Source: Dictyobacter vulcani (lineage in GTDB: Bacteria; Chloroflexota; Ktedonobacteria; Ktedonobacterales; Ktedonobacteraceae). From it: a stretch of 64,000 nucleotides of DNA. Location: NCBI RefSeq assembly GCF_008974265.1, contig NZ_BKZW01000001.1, positions 2,604,001 through 2,668,000 of the forward strand, in the 5' to 3' direction. Below the pieces are notes generated by a model. The model was not told the origin of the DNA. It saw only the letters and a program-made list of their open reading frames with translations, and searched no databases. The position numbers and the translations under genes were made by a program. Of the stretch, positions 1-8,864 are shown one piece after another; position 1 is the stretch's first letter, and every line of letters starts with the position of its first letter.

Positions 1-1349
1 CTTTGATCCCAGACCGTAGCCGATATTCTCGGCAATCGTGCGCGAGAAGAGGAAGATATCCTGCTCAATGGTCGAGATTTGGGAGCGCAGACTATCCATA
101 TCCCACTGACGTACATCTGTACCATCGATGCTGACGGTGCCAGAATCCACATCATAGATGCGATTGACCAGTTTGGTCAGTGTGCTTTTACCGGCACCGG
201 TCTGACCCACAATCGCAATCGTCTGACCTGGTCTGGCGCGGAACGAGACATCTTTCAGAATCGGGGTGTTGCCATAGCTGAATGTCACATGGTCAAAGAC
301 AATGTCCCCGCGCATCTGCTCATGATAGCCACCAGCATTTTCATCCAGCTCTGTCTCTTCCTTCATCAGTGTCAGAATACGCCTGGCACCCGCGATACCG
401 AGCTGGACCAGGCTGAAGGTCCAGGTGGACATGAAGGTGACAAAACGCAGGTTGGTCATTAATCCCATGAAGGTGATGAGTGCTCCCAGCGAGATCTGCT
501 GGTGCGAGAGCAGGTAGAGACCGTGTAAGAAGGCCAGTGCCAGTGCCACACCCAGTAACAGCGTGGGCAGATAGCGCCCCTGGATCTTACCATTCTGGAC
601 ATAGAAGTCCCGATAGCGGCTGGCTCGCGTGATAAACTTGCGGATCTCTTGATTCTCTTGCGCGGTCGCCTTGACGACCTCGATGCCGGCTACGGCTTCA
701 TTGAGGACCGCGTTGGTCTGCCCAAACTCTTCGCGCATCTGGTTCGACACAGGACTCAACTGGCGCGAATAGCGGCGTAGCGCAAAGTAGAAAACAACTA
801 TGTATAGCACTGGCACCAGCAGTAGCTGGGGATTGAGCAGGCCGATAAAGGCTATGTTGATGACCAGACTGCTAAAAGAATCAAAAATAATATCGAATGC
901 CGGTGAGACCATATCGCTCAGCTGGGTCATGTCATTAGAGGCACGAGCCATCACATCACCAACCTGCTGGCGATTATGGAAAGTCTGGCTTTTTCCCAAT
1001 AGACTGGTATAGAGCTCTTCGCGCGCGTTGCGGGCAAAGCGCTTGCTCAATATTTCAGCGCACACGCGGGCTGAGAGATCGCAGGTACCCTGAACAAGGA
1101 TAATTCCTATCAGAGAAAGCGCGATCATCAGCAATTGCTCAAGGGCCGTCGCTTTATGCTGGACGGCATTAAAAGCGCTACCAGCTAGAAAAGAGATCGA
1201 AGAATACAGTGCATTGGTTGCAATACACAGAAGCATAAAACAAAAAGATATTTTTTATAGCGCAAAAGATGGGATGCAATCCAGCGCACCGGACTGGACC
1301 AGTTGTAGCGATATTCATCGACAACTGTAAACTCACGTTTAGCTAACAA
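1..1349 (-). CDS. Exporter-type ABC transporter, membrane plus ATPase domain (partial, apparent frameshift)
   Basis: The gene runs off the left edge. Read on the minus strand it gives a hydrophobic membrane domain followed by a nucleotide-binding domain with Walker A GQTGAGKST (about 181-207) and a Q-loop region (STIEQDIFLFS); the signature motif, Walker B and H-loop are outside the window. The family uses ATP hydrolysis to export drugs, lipids or peptides; the substrate here cannot be told. The best start is TTG at 1349 behind GGAGG (1356-1360), giving MLAKREFTVVDEY. That frame ends at a stop near 1185, whereas the conserved body is read in another frame from ATG 1236 (MLLCIATNALYSS). The switch lies in an A/T-rich stretch near 1236-1262. 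It may be a real frameshift, a sequence error, or a genuine start at 1236 with a relic upstream. Confidence 0.8.
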
Positions 1350-1754
1350 GAGATACCTCCACCTGGAGTTTCGGAATGCACTACGAAGACACAGCAGGGC
1401 AAATGTCTGCCTACAATGTATTGCAAAATCTGCTTGAGTTCCTTGCAATCACAATAAAATAGCTATTTACTGAGGTATAATCGAATACGTGTTCTAATGC
1501 CGTGGCTAGTATAAGGCATGATTACTGACATCTGCTGTCTTATTTACGATGATTTTCCTGCTGAAAACGGGGGCAAGTGTGTAGCATTATCGCGTCTTAT
1601 AGATTCATGAACTGCCTTACCTTAATCTTTACTCAACCTTTTGTAGTTACAGCATACCATAAACTTCTTTTTGACGGAAGAGATAACGGTAATGTTTTTA
1701 TTTTTCCTGATCTTTGTGAGGTAAGGTTAGTGTGGAGGGAGGCAAGCCTCGAAA
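1350..1754. other. Intergenic region
   Basis: About 400 bp between the 5' end of the ABC gene and the 3' end of the kinase gene, both on the minus strand. The sequence is AT-rich and must hold the ABC promoter, but no convincing -35/-10 pair, terminator hairpin or coding frame stands out. Confidence 0.5.
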
Positions 1755-3839
1755 TTACGGGGCTTGCCAGACGAGGACGCTGCTGTGGGCGGCTGAGGCG
1801 ATGTATTTGCCGTCAGGAGACCAGGCGACGGCGTGTATGGTGGGATTATAGCTGGGGTGGGTAAATACCTCCTCTGCGTCCAGGGCATCCCAGATGTGGA
1901 TCGTACCGTCAGCGCTACTGGATACGATATACTGACTATCAGGCGACCAGGCCAGGGCGTAGATGGCTCTCGTATGACCTGCATAGATAGCAACACGTTT
2001 CCTGCTAGCTAACTCCCAGACCTGTACCGTTTTATCGCTGCTGCCGGAGGCAATATACTGTCCATCGGGCGACCAGGCTATCTGCGTGACGCTCCCACGA
2101 TGGCCGGAATAGATAGCTTCGAGCCGTTGAGTCCTGTCCTGGAGCGATAGGCGCCGCACTTCGATGGTGGGTTGCTGATAGCTGATAGCGATATGAGTAG
2201 TATCCGGTGACCAGGTTAAGGCCTGGATCTCGCCATAAGTTGGACCCATACTGAAGATAGTTTCACCATTAGCTGGATTCCAGATATCGAGCTGATCTTT
2301 ACTGGCCGAAGCTAGCACACTACCATCAGGCGACCAGGCCAATGCATGTACGCCAGCTTTGTGGTTTTTGTACGTGTACTGTGTCTGTAAGGATTGGCTG
2401 TCCCAGACCTGAATGATGCCGTCATCGCTGGCGGATGCGAGCAACTTACCGCTCGGTGACCAGGCCACGGCCTGTATGCGCCTGGTTTTCCAGTTATTCA
2501 GGTTACCAGAATACCGGACATGCATCTGTTTATTATTGATATCCAAGATCTGGACGGTTTTGTCGTAACTGGCTGAAGCGATCTGTTTACTATATGGCGA
2601 CCAGGCAATCGAGGTGACCACATCCATATGGCCGGGATATCTACAAATGACTTTACCGACATAGTCAGTATTCACCAGGGGCTGAGGCTGTGGAATACTG
2701 GCCGCCAGGGTGGCGGCATCGGGACTGAATGTGCCTGATGTATAGATCATTGATGGCGGGGGCGTGGCTGGCATAGCGGTGAGTGCTGTAGGCGTATAGA
2801 GTGGAGTGGGACTGGTAGTTGGGCTGGTTTGAACTGGAGTAGAGACAGGCGCAGGTGTTGATGGTTTAGCGACAGGTGTTGTTCGGGCAGGCGTAGACGG
2901 CATGCGTGCTGAGAGCAAGGAGGAATTTTTTGTATTGACTCTTTGCAGATACTCCTTCACCATCTCGACATAAGCAATGCGCTGTCCGGCATTCAGGTCC
3001 AGCATCTGATCGAGCAGAGCCTGTAGCGAGGCCGGAATACCAGGGATCTTGCTAAAAGCAAACGGCGTACTCGCAGGGTCGGTCCCACTTAGCATCTGAT
3101 GTAGCATTGCTCCCAGACTATAGATATCGGCATTGGGCCGCGTCTGGGCCTTGCCATATTGCTCTGGCGCGGCGTAGCCAGGTGAGCCAAACGCGATCGT
3201 ATCGTGCGCCTGACCCGGCTTAAACAGGCGGGCAATGCCAAAATCGATCAGATAGACCTGACGATTTGGCGTTATCATCACATTCATCGGCTTCAGATCG
3301 CGAAACACGATCGGCGTCGGACGTGTATGCAGATACTGCAGGACCGCGCAGAGCTGCATACAGATCTCATAGACCTCGGGCCACGGCAACTTGCCGCCAT
3401 GCTTCGCCAGATAATCTTCCAGCGTCTCCCCTTCAATGAAATCCATCACCAGATACCAGCGACCCGCCTCACTAAAATTCTCATAGATGCGCGGAAGATT
3501 AGGATGCATCAAGCCAGCCAGCAGCAGCGCCTCATGCTTAAAAGACTCCTCCGCCTCCTGCGACTCCTGCTGATTGAGACCTTTCTGACTGAGCTCCTTA
3601 ATCGCCACCGGCCGATTGCCCAGCTCCGTATCCTCCGCCCGATACACCGAACCCATGCCACCCTGTCCCAGTCGCTCCAGCACCCGATACCGCTGGCGGA
3701 GCAGGTGAGTCGCCTGAGTCGTCTTTATTGGTGTCGTCGCCGTAGTCTGCTGTAGTGGCTCATGGCAGGCGAAACAATGAGTATCCTGTGGCTGATTGGC
3801 TGCCCCACAATTAGCGCAAAAAATTTCAGCTGAAAGCAC
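1755..3839 (-). CDS. Serine/threonine protein kinase with zinc ribbon and seven WD40 repeats
   Basis: A 694-residue protein. It opens with a zinc ribbon (CANCG and CFACH, residues 8-25), followed by a Hanks-type kinase domain at about 50-310: glycine loop GQGGMGSVY, VAIKEL lysine, catalytic loop FRDLKPMN (F replaces the usual H, as in many bacterial relatives) and DFGIARL. A Pro/Thr-rich linker (about 320-410) leads to seven WD40 blades, each with an AWSPDG-like core, forming a propeller at 415-694. No membrane segment is seen, so it is probably cytosolic, with the propeller as the docking platform for partners or substrates. The start is GTG at 3839 with GAGGAG seven bases upstream. It is divergent from the hsdM operon, with only about 245 bp between the starts. 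The signal and targets are unknown. Confidence 0.93.
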   Translation of the reverse strand: MLSAEIFCANCGAANQPQDTHCFACHEPLQQTTATTPIKTTQATHLLRQRYRVLERLGQGGMGSVYRAEDTELGNRPVAIKELSQKGLNQQESQEAEESFKHEALLLAGLMHPNLPRIYENFSEAGRWYLVMDFIEGETLEDYLAKHGGKLPWPEVYEICMQLCAVLQYLHTRPTPIVFRDLKPMNVMITPNRQVYLIDFGIARLFKPGQAHDTIAFGSPGYAAPEQYGKAQTRPNADIYSLGAMLHQMLSGTDPASTPFAFSKIPGIPASLQALLDQMLDLNAGQRIAYVEMVKEYLQRVNTKNSSLLSARMPSTPARTTPVAKPSTPAPVSTPVQTSPTTSPTPLYTPTALTAMPATPPPSMIYTSGTFSPDAATLAASIPQPQPLVNTDYVGKVICRYPGHMDVVTSIAWSPYSKQIASASYDKTVQILDINNKQMHVRYSGNLNNWKTRRIQAVAWSPSGKLLASASDDGIIQVWDSQSLQTQYTYKNHKAGVHALAWSPDGSVLASASKDQLDIWNPANGETIFSMGPTYGEIQALTWSPDTTHIAISYQQPTIEVRRLSLQDRTQRLEAIYSGHRGSVTQIAWSPDGQYIASGSSDKTVQVWELASRKRVAIYAGHTRAIYALAWSPDSQYIVSSSADGTIHIWDALDAEEVFTHPSYNPTIHAVAWSPDGKYIASAAHSSVLVWQAP

Positions 3840-4019
3840 TCCCTGCTCCTCTTTAAAAAGATTTATTTCAATAAATGCATATTTTATATAACGTAAGCCA
3901 AAAAATATATAAAATCAAGATTCCCCTCGTACCGGCAGCGCTGGTGGCTAATATGTTTCGGTTAGGGGATAATCCTAATTCCATAGCGTGGGGTTGTGAT
4001 CGCCACACGCGAGAGTGTC

Positions 4020-4048
4020 TTCTATGTCTGTTCGAATTCTGCTATACT
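4020..4048 (+). promoter_or_regulatory. Possible promoter of the restriction-modification operon
   Basis: A good -10 hexamer TATACT (4043-4048) sits 37 bp before the hsdM start. The -35 at the right distance (TTCTAT, 4020-4025) is weak. It is offered because the position fits, not because the -35 is convincing. Confidence 0.33.
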
Positions 4049-4084
4049 TGTAGTGCATTTCCATGGTTAGAAAGGAATCGTGCT

Positions 4085-5659
4085 GTGTTACCAGATATTT
4101 TTGAGATTGAGAACAGGTTGTGGGAATCGGCAGATGCTCTACGGGCCAATACGCATTTGCGGGCGTCGGAGTATTCTGTGCCGGTGTTGGGCTTGATCTT
4201 TTTGAAGTTTGCTGATAATAAGTTTCAAAAGGTGAAGGCTGAGTTAGAGGCAGAACAGGAGCCGGGGAGTCGCTATATACCTGGACCACCAGCTTATCAT
4301 GCTCGGGGAGCGATCTATTTGGAGCCTGAGGCGCAGTATGACTATTTGCTTGGATTGACGGATAACGATCAACGGCCCGAGGCGGTGAATAAGGCAATGA
4401 CCTTGATCGAGGCGAAGAATCCTGATTTGAGTGGTTCTTTGCCGACACAGGGCTACACCAATCTAGATAACCGGACCCTGGGTGGATTGTTACGTGGCTT
4501 CTCGATTATCCCTTTTGATCCAGATATGGAAGGCGATCCGTTTGGGCGTATCTATGAATATTTTTTGAGCAAGTTTGCCTTGAAAGAGGGGCAGCATGGT
4601 GGGGAGTTTTATACGCCGACCTCACTGGTCAAGCTAATTGTGGAGATTATCGAGCCATTCCAGGGGATGATCCTGGATCCCGCTTGTGGCTCGGGTGGTA
4701 TGTTTGTGCAGAGTGCGCAGTTTGTCCGTGAACATAATCGTGAGGGAAATCCTAATCGTGATATCTCTATTTACGGGCAGGAAAAGACGTTGGGTACGGC
4801 GCGGCTGTGTAAGATGAATCTGGCTGTCCATGGACTGGCTGGCGATATTAAAGATGGCAATAGCTATTATGAGGATCATCATGATACGGTCGGGCGCTTT
4901 GATTATGTGATGGCTAATCCTCCATTTAACGTGAATGGTGTGGAGAAGGCTCGCCTGGACAAGAGCCGCTATCCCTTTGGCGTTCCTCGTGTTGATAATG
5001 GCAACTATCTGTGGATACAGATGTTTTATAGCGCCCTCAAGAAAACAGGTCGTGCTGGCTTTGTGATGCCAAACTCGGCCAGTGATGCGCGTTCCTCGGA
5101 ACAAGAAGTGCGCCAGCACTTGATCGAAGACTATAGCGTCGATGTAATGATCTCGGTTGGCTCAAATTTCTTCTATACCGTTACCCTCCCCTGTACCCTC
5201 TGGTTCCTCGACAAAGGCAAACGCGATGGCGAGCGACGTGACCGCGTTCTCTTTATCGACGCCCGTGACATCTTCCATCAGATTGATCGCGCCCACCGTG
5301 AGTTTACACCAGAGCAGATTGAATATATCGCCAACATTGTACGCCTCTATCGAGGTGAGCAGCCAGAATATAGTAAGGGAAGTGAAGGACTTGTCAAGGC
5401 CAATTTTCCCGATGGTGTGTATGTTGATATCGCCGGACGCTGTAAAGTTGCCAGCATCGAAGAGATCAAAAAGCAAGGCTGGAGTCTCAATCCCGGCCGC
5501 TACGTAGGCGTAGCCGAACGTGCCCCCGACGACTTTATCTTCAAAGAAAAGCTCCAGGAACTTAACGAAGAACTTGAAACCCTGAATACCGAGGCCCATA
5601 ATTTAGAAGCGCAAATCAGCGAAGATGTGAACCGTTTGCTAGAAGAGGATGAAGAGTAA
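4085..5659 (+). CDS. hsdM: Type I restriction-modification DNA methyltransferase subunit (HsdM)
   Basis: The modification subunit of a type I system: with HsdS it transfers a methyl group from S-adenosylmethionine to N6 of adenine in a bipartite target, protecting host DNA. The helical N-terminal HsdM domain ([16 protein letters not shown], then [20 protein letters not shown]) is followed by the methyltransferase fold with SAM motif I DPACGSGG (about residue 198) and catalytic motif IV NPPF (about 278). A C-terminal coiled coil ([13 protein letters not shown]) should contact HsdS. I place the start at GTG 4085 with AAAGGA at 4071-4076, giving 524 residues. The open frame extends upstream to 3875, but that part does not resemble the family. 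The gene overlaps hsdS by 11 bp. Confidence 0.95.
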   Translation: MLPDIFEIENRLWESADALRANTHLRASEYSVPVLGLIFLKFADNKFQKVKAELEAEQEPGSRYIPGPPAYHARGAIYLEPEAQYDYLLGLTDNDQRPEAVNKAMTLIEAKNPDLSGSLPTQGYTNLDNRTLGGLLRGFSIIPFDPDMEGDPFGRIYEYFLSKFALKEGQHGGEFYTPTSLVKLIVEIIEPFQGMILDPACGSGGMFVQSAQFVREHNREGNPNRDISIYGQEKTLGTARLCKMNLAVHGLAGDIKDGNSYYEDHHDTVGRFDYVMANPPFNVNGVEKARLDKSRYPFGVPRVDNGNYLWIQMFYSALKKTGRAGFVMPNSASDARSSEQEVRQHLIEDYSVDVMISVGSNFFYTVTLPCTLWFLDKGKRDGERRDRVLFIDARDIFHQIDRAHREFTPEQIEYIANIVRLYRGEQPEYSKGSEGLVKANFPDGVYVDIAGRCKVASIEEIKKQGWSLNPGRYVGVAERAPDDFIFKEKLQELNEELETLNTEAHNLEAQISEDVNRLLEEDEE

Positions 5660-7019
5660 GGCTATGCGTGAAGGTTGGTATATTTGGGAAACCAGTAATT
5701 TAATTGCTAAGGATACTCTAGAGATAGGGGATGGGTATCGTGCTAAAAATAGCGAAATGGGCATAGATGGATTGCCTTTTGCTAGAGCTGGAAATATTAA
5801 TAACGGTTTTCATTTTGATAGTGCTGATGTTCTTGCATCTCATAGTGTCCAAAAAGCAGGAAATAAGATCTCTATTCCGGGTGATGTAGTATTTACATCA
5901 AAAGGCACTATCGGTAGGTTTGCTTTTGTGAAACCTTCAACACCGCAGTTTGTATACTCTCCCCAATTGTGTTACTGGCGCGTCAAAGATGCAACAATTG
6001 TAGACCCACTTTATCTGTATTATTGGATGCAAGGACCCTATTTTTTTTCATTGGTTCATAAAGTAAAAAGCCTTACAACTATGGCTGATTATGTGAGCTT
6101 AAGTGATCAGCGTAAAATGCATATCATAGCACCTTCGATTCATGAGCAAAAGAAGATTGCTGGTATTCTGTCGGCCTATGATGATTTGATTGAGAATAAT
6201 ACGCGGCGCATTGCTATTTTGGAAGAGATGGCACGTATGCTCTACCAGGAATGGTTTGTCAACTTCCGTTTTCCTGGCCACGAAAACGTAAATATGGTCG
6301 AATCACCACTGGGTATGATACCCGAGGGATGGGATGTGGTGAAGTTGGGTGATGTTTGTTCTATTACTATGGGGCAATCACCAAGTTCCCAATTTTATAA
6401 TGTTGAAGGCGATGGCTTACCATTTCATCAAGGTGTAACTGATTTTGGAAAACTCTTTCCTTCAGATCGTGTTTATTGTACTTACGATGGTAGAGTCGCA
6501 CATCCAGGTGACATTTTATTTAGCGTTCGTGCTCCTGTTGGACGGATTAACATAGCCAACAAAAAAATTGTAATTGGCAGAGGAATTAGTGCAATTTGTA
6601 GTAAAAGTGGACATCAGCGATTTATGTTTCAATTGTTGAAAGATAAATTTCAAGAAGAAGATATCATCGGAAATGGATCTATTTTTAAAGCGGTAACAAA
6701 AGAGGAAATAAATGGTGTTGAGCTTATTTATCCGAATGAAGAGATGATTATAGCTTTTGAAGATAGTGTTATATCTCTTTTGTTAGATGTTGAGAACTTA
6801 TTAAAAAGGAATGCCAACCTGCGCTATACGCGTGATTTGTTGTTGCCGAGGTTGATTTCGGGCGAGATAGATGTTTCTTCGTGGGTGGAGGACAGCCCGG
6901 TAGAGGAAGTGGTAGATAAGGGTGAGGAACTGGCGATGGCTGCGGTGGGGGCGCAGGTTGAGCCTATGCGACCAATTGATACAAAGAGTTTGACATGGCA
7001 TTCGTTGTGGGATCAATAA
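5649..7019 (+). CDS. hsdS: Type I restriction-modification specificity subunit (HsdS)
   Basis: The DNA recognition subunit, 456 residues, with the usual two-fold build. Target recognition domain 1 (about 1-160) is followed by a central helical spacer ([20 protein letters not shown] and on through [14 protein letters not shown]), target recognition domain 2 from [12 protein letters not shown] (about 220-375), and a C-terminal helix with [14 protein letters not shown]. The target domains set the two half-sites and the helices set the spacing. ATG 5649 lies inside the end of hsdM; ATG 5664 is an alternative start. The target sequence cannot be predicted by eye. The next genes in the operon direction are kwaA and kwaB rather than hsdR, which is unusual. 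Confidence 0.95.
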   Translation: MKSKAMREGWYIWETSNLIAKDTLEIGDGYRAKNSEMGIDGLPFARAGNINNGFHFDSADVLASHSVQKAGNKISIPGDVVFTSKGTIGRFAFVKPSTPQFVYSPQLCYWRVKDATIVDPLYLYYWMQGPYFFSLVHKVKSLTTMADYVSLSDQRKMHIIAPSIHEQKKIAGILSAYDDLIENNTRRIAILEEMARMLYQEWFVNFRFPGHENVNMVESPLGMIPEGWDVVKLGDVCSITMGQSPSSQFYNVEGDGLPFHQGVTDFGKLFPSDRVYCTYDGRVAHPGDILFSVRAPVGRINIANKKIVIGRGISAICSKSGHQRFMFQLLKDKFQEEDIIGNGSIFKAVTKEEINGVELIYPNEEMIIAFEDSVISLLLDVENLLKRNANLRYTRDLLLPRLISGEIDVSSWVEDSPVEEVVDKGEELAMAAVGAQVEPMRPIDTKSLTWHSLWDQ

Positions 7020-7110
7020 GGGTTGGTGAGTGCTCTTTTTGATCCTGCACCCGTTACTGCGTTTTCCTCTATAGGTGATTTTTCTTCTTAATAGGAAGTC
7101 AGGGTCACAA

Positions 7111-7139
7111 TTGATGATAGAGAGAAAATAAGCTATACT
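7111..7139 (+). promoter_or_regulatory. Promoter for kwaAB(-hsdR)
   Basis: TTGATG (7111-7116), a 17-bp spacer and TATACT (7134-7139) form a good sigma-70-type promoter 51 bp before the kwaA start and 91 bp after the hsdS stop. It would let the nested Kiwa genes, and probably hsdR behind them, be transcribed apart from hsdMS. Confidence 0.62.
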
Positions 7140-7190
7140 TGACTATGATTCAGTTTTAAGCGATTCAGAGGTAGAGGAGGGCATGGGGGA

Positions 7191-7724
7191 ATGCCAACGA
7201 GTCCTGTACGCGTTTTTCTGTTTTTGAGTTCCTACTTTCCATTGTTTCTCATCTTTAGTGTGTTGTGGTATCAGAAGCATTTCTGGCTTTCTCTATGGGT
7301 GGGCATTGCTAGCCTGCTGTCCTTGCTGTTCTCCATTGTCTACTTTGTGTATGCGTACAAAACGTTCTCGGATACGACCGTAAAAGTAACCAAAGTTGCG
7401 CGCAAGGACGAAGCCAGTATGGGCTATATCGCCAGCTATCTGATTCCTTTTGTCACCTTTTCCATTGATAATGATAAAGGTCAAATCCTCATTCCCCAGG
7501 TACTTGCCCTGGTGGTCTTTCTGCTCGTTTTACTGATCGTCTACGTCAGTTCAAACATGATCTACATTAATCCCATGCTTAACATGCTCGGATTTCATCT
7601 CTATGCTATTGAGATCGAGGGCAGCAGCGAGCTAGAGTATTACTATCTGGCCCGTAAACGCGTTGTACGTGGAGAATTGATCACCTACATCCGTTTGAGT
7701 GATGATATCTTCTTTGAGCACTAA
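7191..7724 (+). CDS. kwaA: Kiwa anti-phage membrane protein KwaA
   Basis: A 177-residue integral membrane protein with about four hydrophobic segments (residues 8-27, 33-56, 78-95 and 103-130) and a short soluble C-terminus (GFHLYAIEIEGSSELEYYYL, then a charged end). Size, topology, the C-terminal pattern (aromatic YYY followed by KR and a final acidic DDIFF) and above all the DUF4868 gene directly downstream fit KwaA of the two-gene Kiwa defence system. In known Kiwa systems KwaA is the membrane partner that localises and triggers KwaB during phage infection. The start is ATG 7191 with GAGGAGGG about nine bases upstream. The identification rests on pattern memory and context, not a search. 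Confidence 0.75.
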   Translation: MPTSPVRVFLFLSSYFPLFLIFSVLWYQKHFWLSLWVGIASLLSLLFSIVYFVYAYKTFSDTTVKVTKVARKDEASMGYIASYLIPFVTFSIDNDKGQILIPQVLALVVFLLVLLIVYVSSNMIYINPMLNMLGFHLYAIEIEGSSELEYYYLARKRVVRGELITYIRLSDDIFFEH

Positions 7725-7826
7725 AATCCGGTTGCATTTTCCATTATCCTCTTGCTTATTACCTATGATAAGCCAGCCGATGTGGTTCTGGCTCATGGAC
7801 TTTGATGTGAGCCAATCCGCTAGAAA

Positions 7827-8855
7827 GTGAAAGCGTACCTGATGGTAGCCATAAAAAACACTCACCAGATGACCGCAGAAGAATTAGAGACAGCAACCCA
7901 GGTCTTAAGAGAAATTGTAAGTTTGCCCCTGGATCAATGTAACCTGGACCTTTGTTTGGCCTCTACGCAGGGCAAGGTAGATAAACCATCGTATCGCCGG
8001 GTTAATGTCAACGCGTCTGCAACACAAGTCTTCCGCGCCTCCATCAAAGACTTGCTGCTACCAATGCAGAAGCACCTTGCAACAGGCGATATGTTTGTGA
8101 AAGAGTTTTCAGTTGATCCTGTTGAAAGTCATGTCATTGAGTATATCGATCTTAATCGGACCGAATATGATGTGATAAGTAAGCAGCTGACTGAGCTTAT
8201 CACCAATTATCAAGGGCTGGTCCACTTTGAACAAAAAGAGTCCGTTATAGTCAAAGGTTTACGTTTCTACACGACCCTCGTTCAAGAGCCAGGCCAGACA
8301 CCGGTCTACTTTTATCGTAAATATACTGAGACTCAGGTTTTGCGTGAATCCACGTTTTTTGGTATAAGCCTGCAGGACCATAACTATAAATATATTGAAG
8401 AGCCAACCCTGCTCTTTGACCGCCATATTGATTGTTTGCATTATAAAAATCACCTCTTCGTCTTCAAAAAAGAAAACTTTTATAACATCTTTCGCTATAT
8501 GGATGCTTTGAATGAAGCCGCTGAGAAAACGCTAGCCAGTCTGAAAACCATGGATATCATCCAGAACTTTCCGCGTTTTCACCAGGATTGTATGGCACAT
8601 CCCTCAAAAGTTCGTATCCTGAAAAATATTGCCGTCGGCGCTTATCTAGAGAACCTGACCATTGATGATCTGGAGCGCCACATTGCTAAATATAAGCGGC
8701 CAATCCAATTTCGTATCGTTGATGGCAAGAAAAAGATGCTGTACCACAATAAGCAGCCCTATGAGATCTTGAACGTCCTCAATGATAATTTCTTTGACTC
8801 TGAACTGACCAATCACAGCTACCAGGCGTCCAGCAAGCAAGGAATACGAAAGTAG
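7827..8855 (+). CDS. kwaB: Kiwa anti-phage protein KwaB (DUF4868)
   Basis: A 342-residue soluble protein. The middle and C-terminal parts carry the DUF4868 pattern: FYRKYTETQVLRES, then FDRHIDCLHYKNHLFVFKKE, then NFYNIFRYMDALNEAAEKTL, then the closing NDNFFDSELTNHSYQASSKQ, where the family usually ends with L-S-E-L-T-x-x-x-Y-x-x-x-S-K. KwaB is the DNA-binding effector partner of KwaA in Kiwa and blocks phage DNA replication or late transcription. The start is GTG 7827 or, less likely, ATG 7842; neither has a strong Shine-Dalgarno sequence, so translation may depend on kwaA. hsdR follows after nine bases, suggesting a kwaA-kwaB-hsdR transcript. Confidence 0.85.
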   Translation: MKAYLMVAIKNTHQMTAEELETATQVLREIVSLPLDQCNLDLCLASTQGKVDKPSYRRVNVNASATQVFRASIKDLLLPMQKHLATGDMFVKEFSVDPVESHVIEYIDLNRTEYDVISKQLTELITNYQGLVHFEQKESVIVKGLRFYTTLVQEPGQTPVYFYRKYTETQVLRESTFFGISLQDHNYKYIEEPTLLFDRHIDCLHYKNHLFVFKKENFYNIFRYMDALNEAAEKTLASLKTMDIIQNFPRFHQDCMAHPSKVRILKNIAVGAYLENLTIDDLERHIAKYKRPIQFRIVDGKKKMLYHNKQPYEILNVLNDNFFDSELTNHSYQASSKQGIRK

Positions 8856-8864
8856 CAGGGTATT

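Noticed and set aside
3204..3755. 183-codon plus-strand ORF inside the kinase gene.
   Set aside because: It lies antisense to the well-supported kinase domain, has no ribosome site and gives Arg/Leu/His-rich nonsense.
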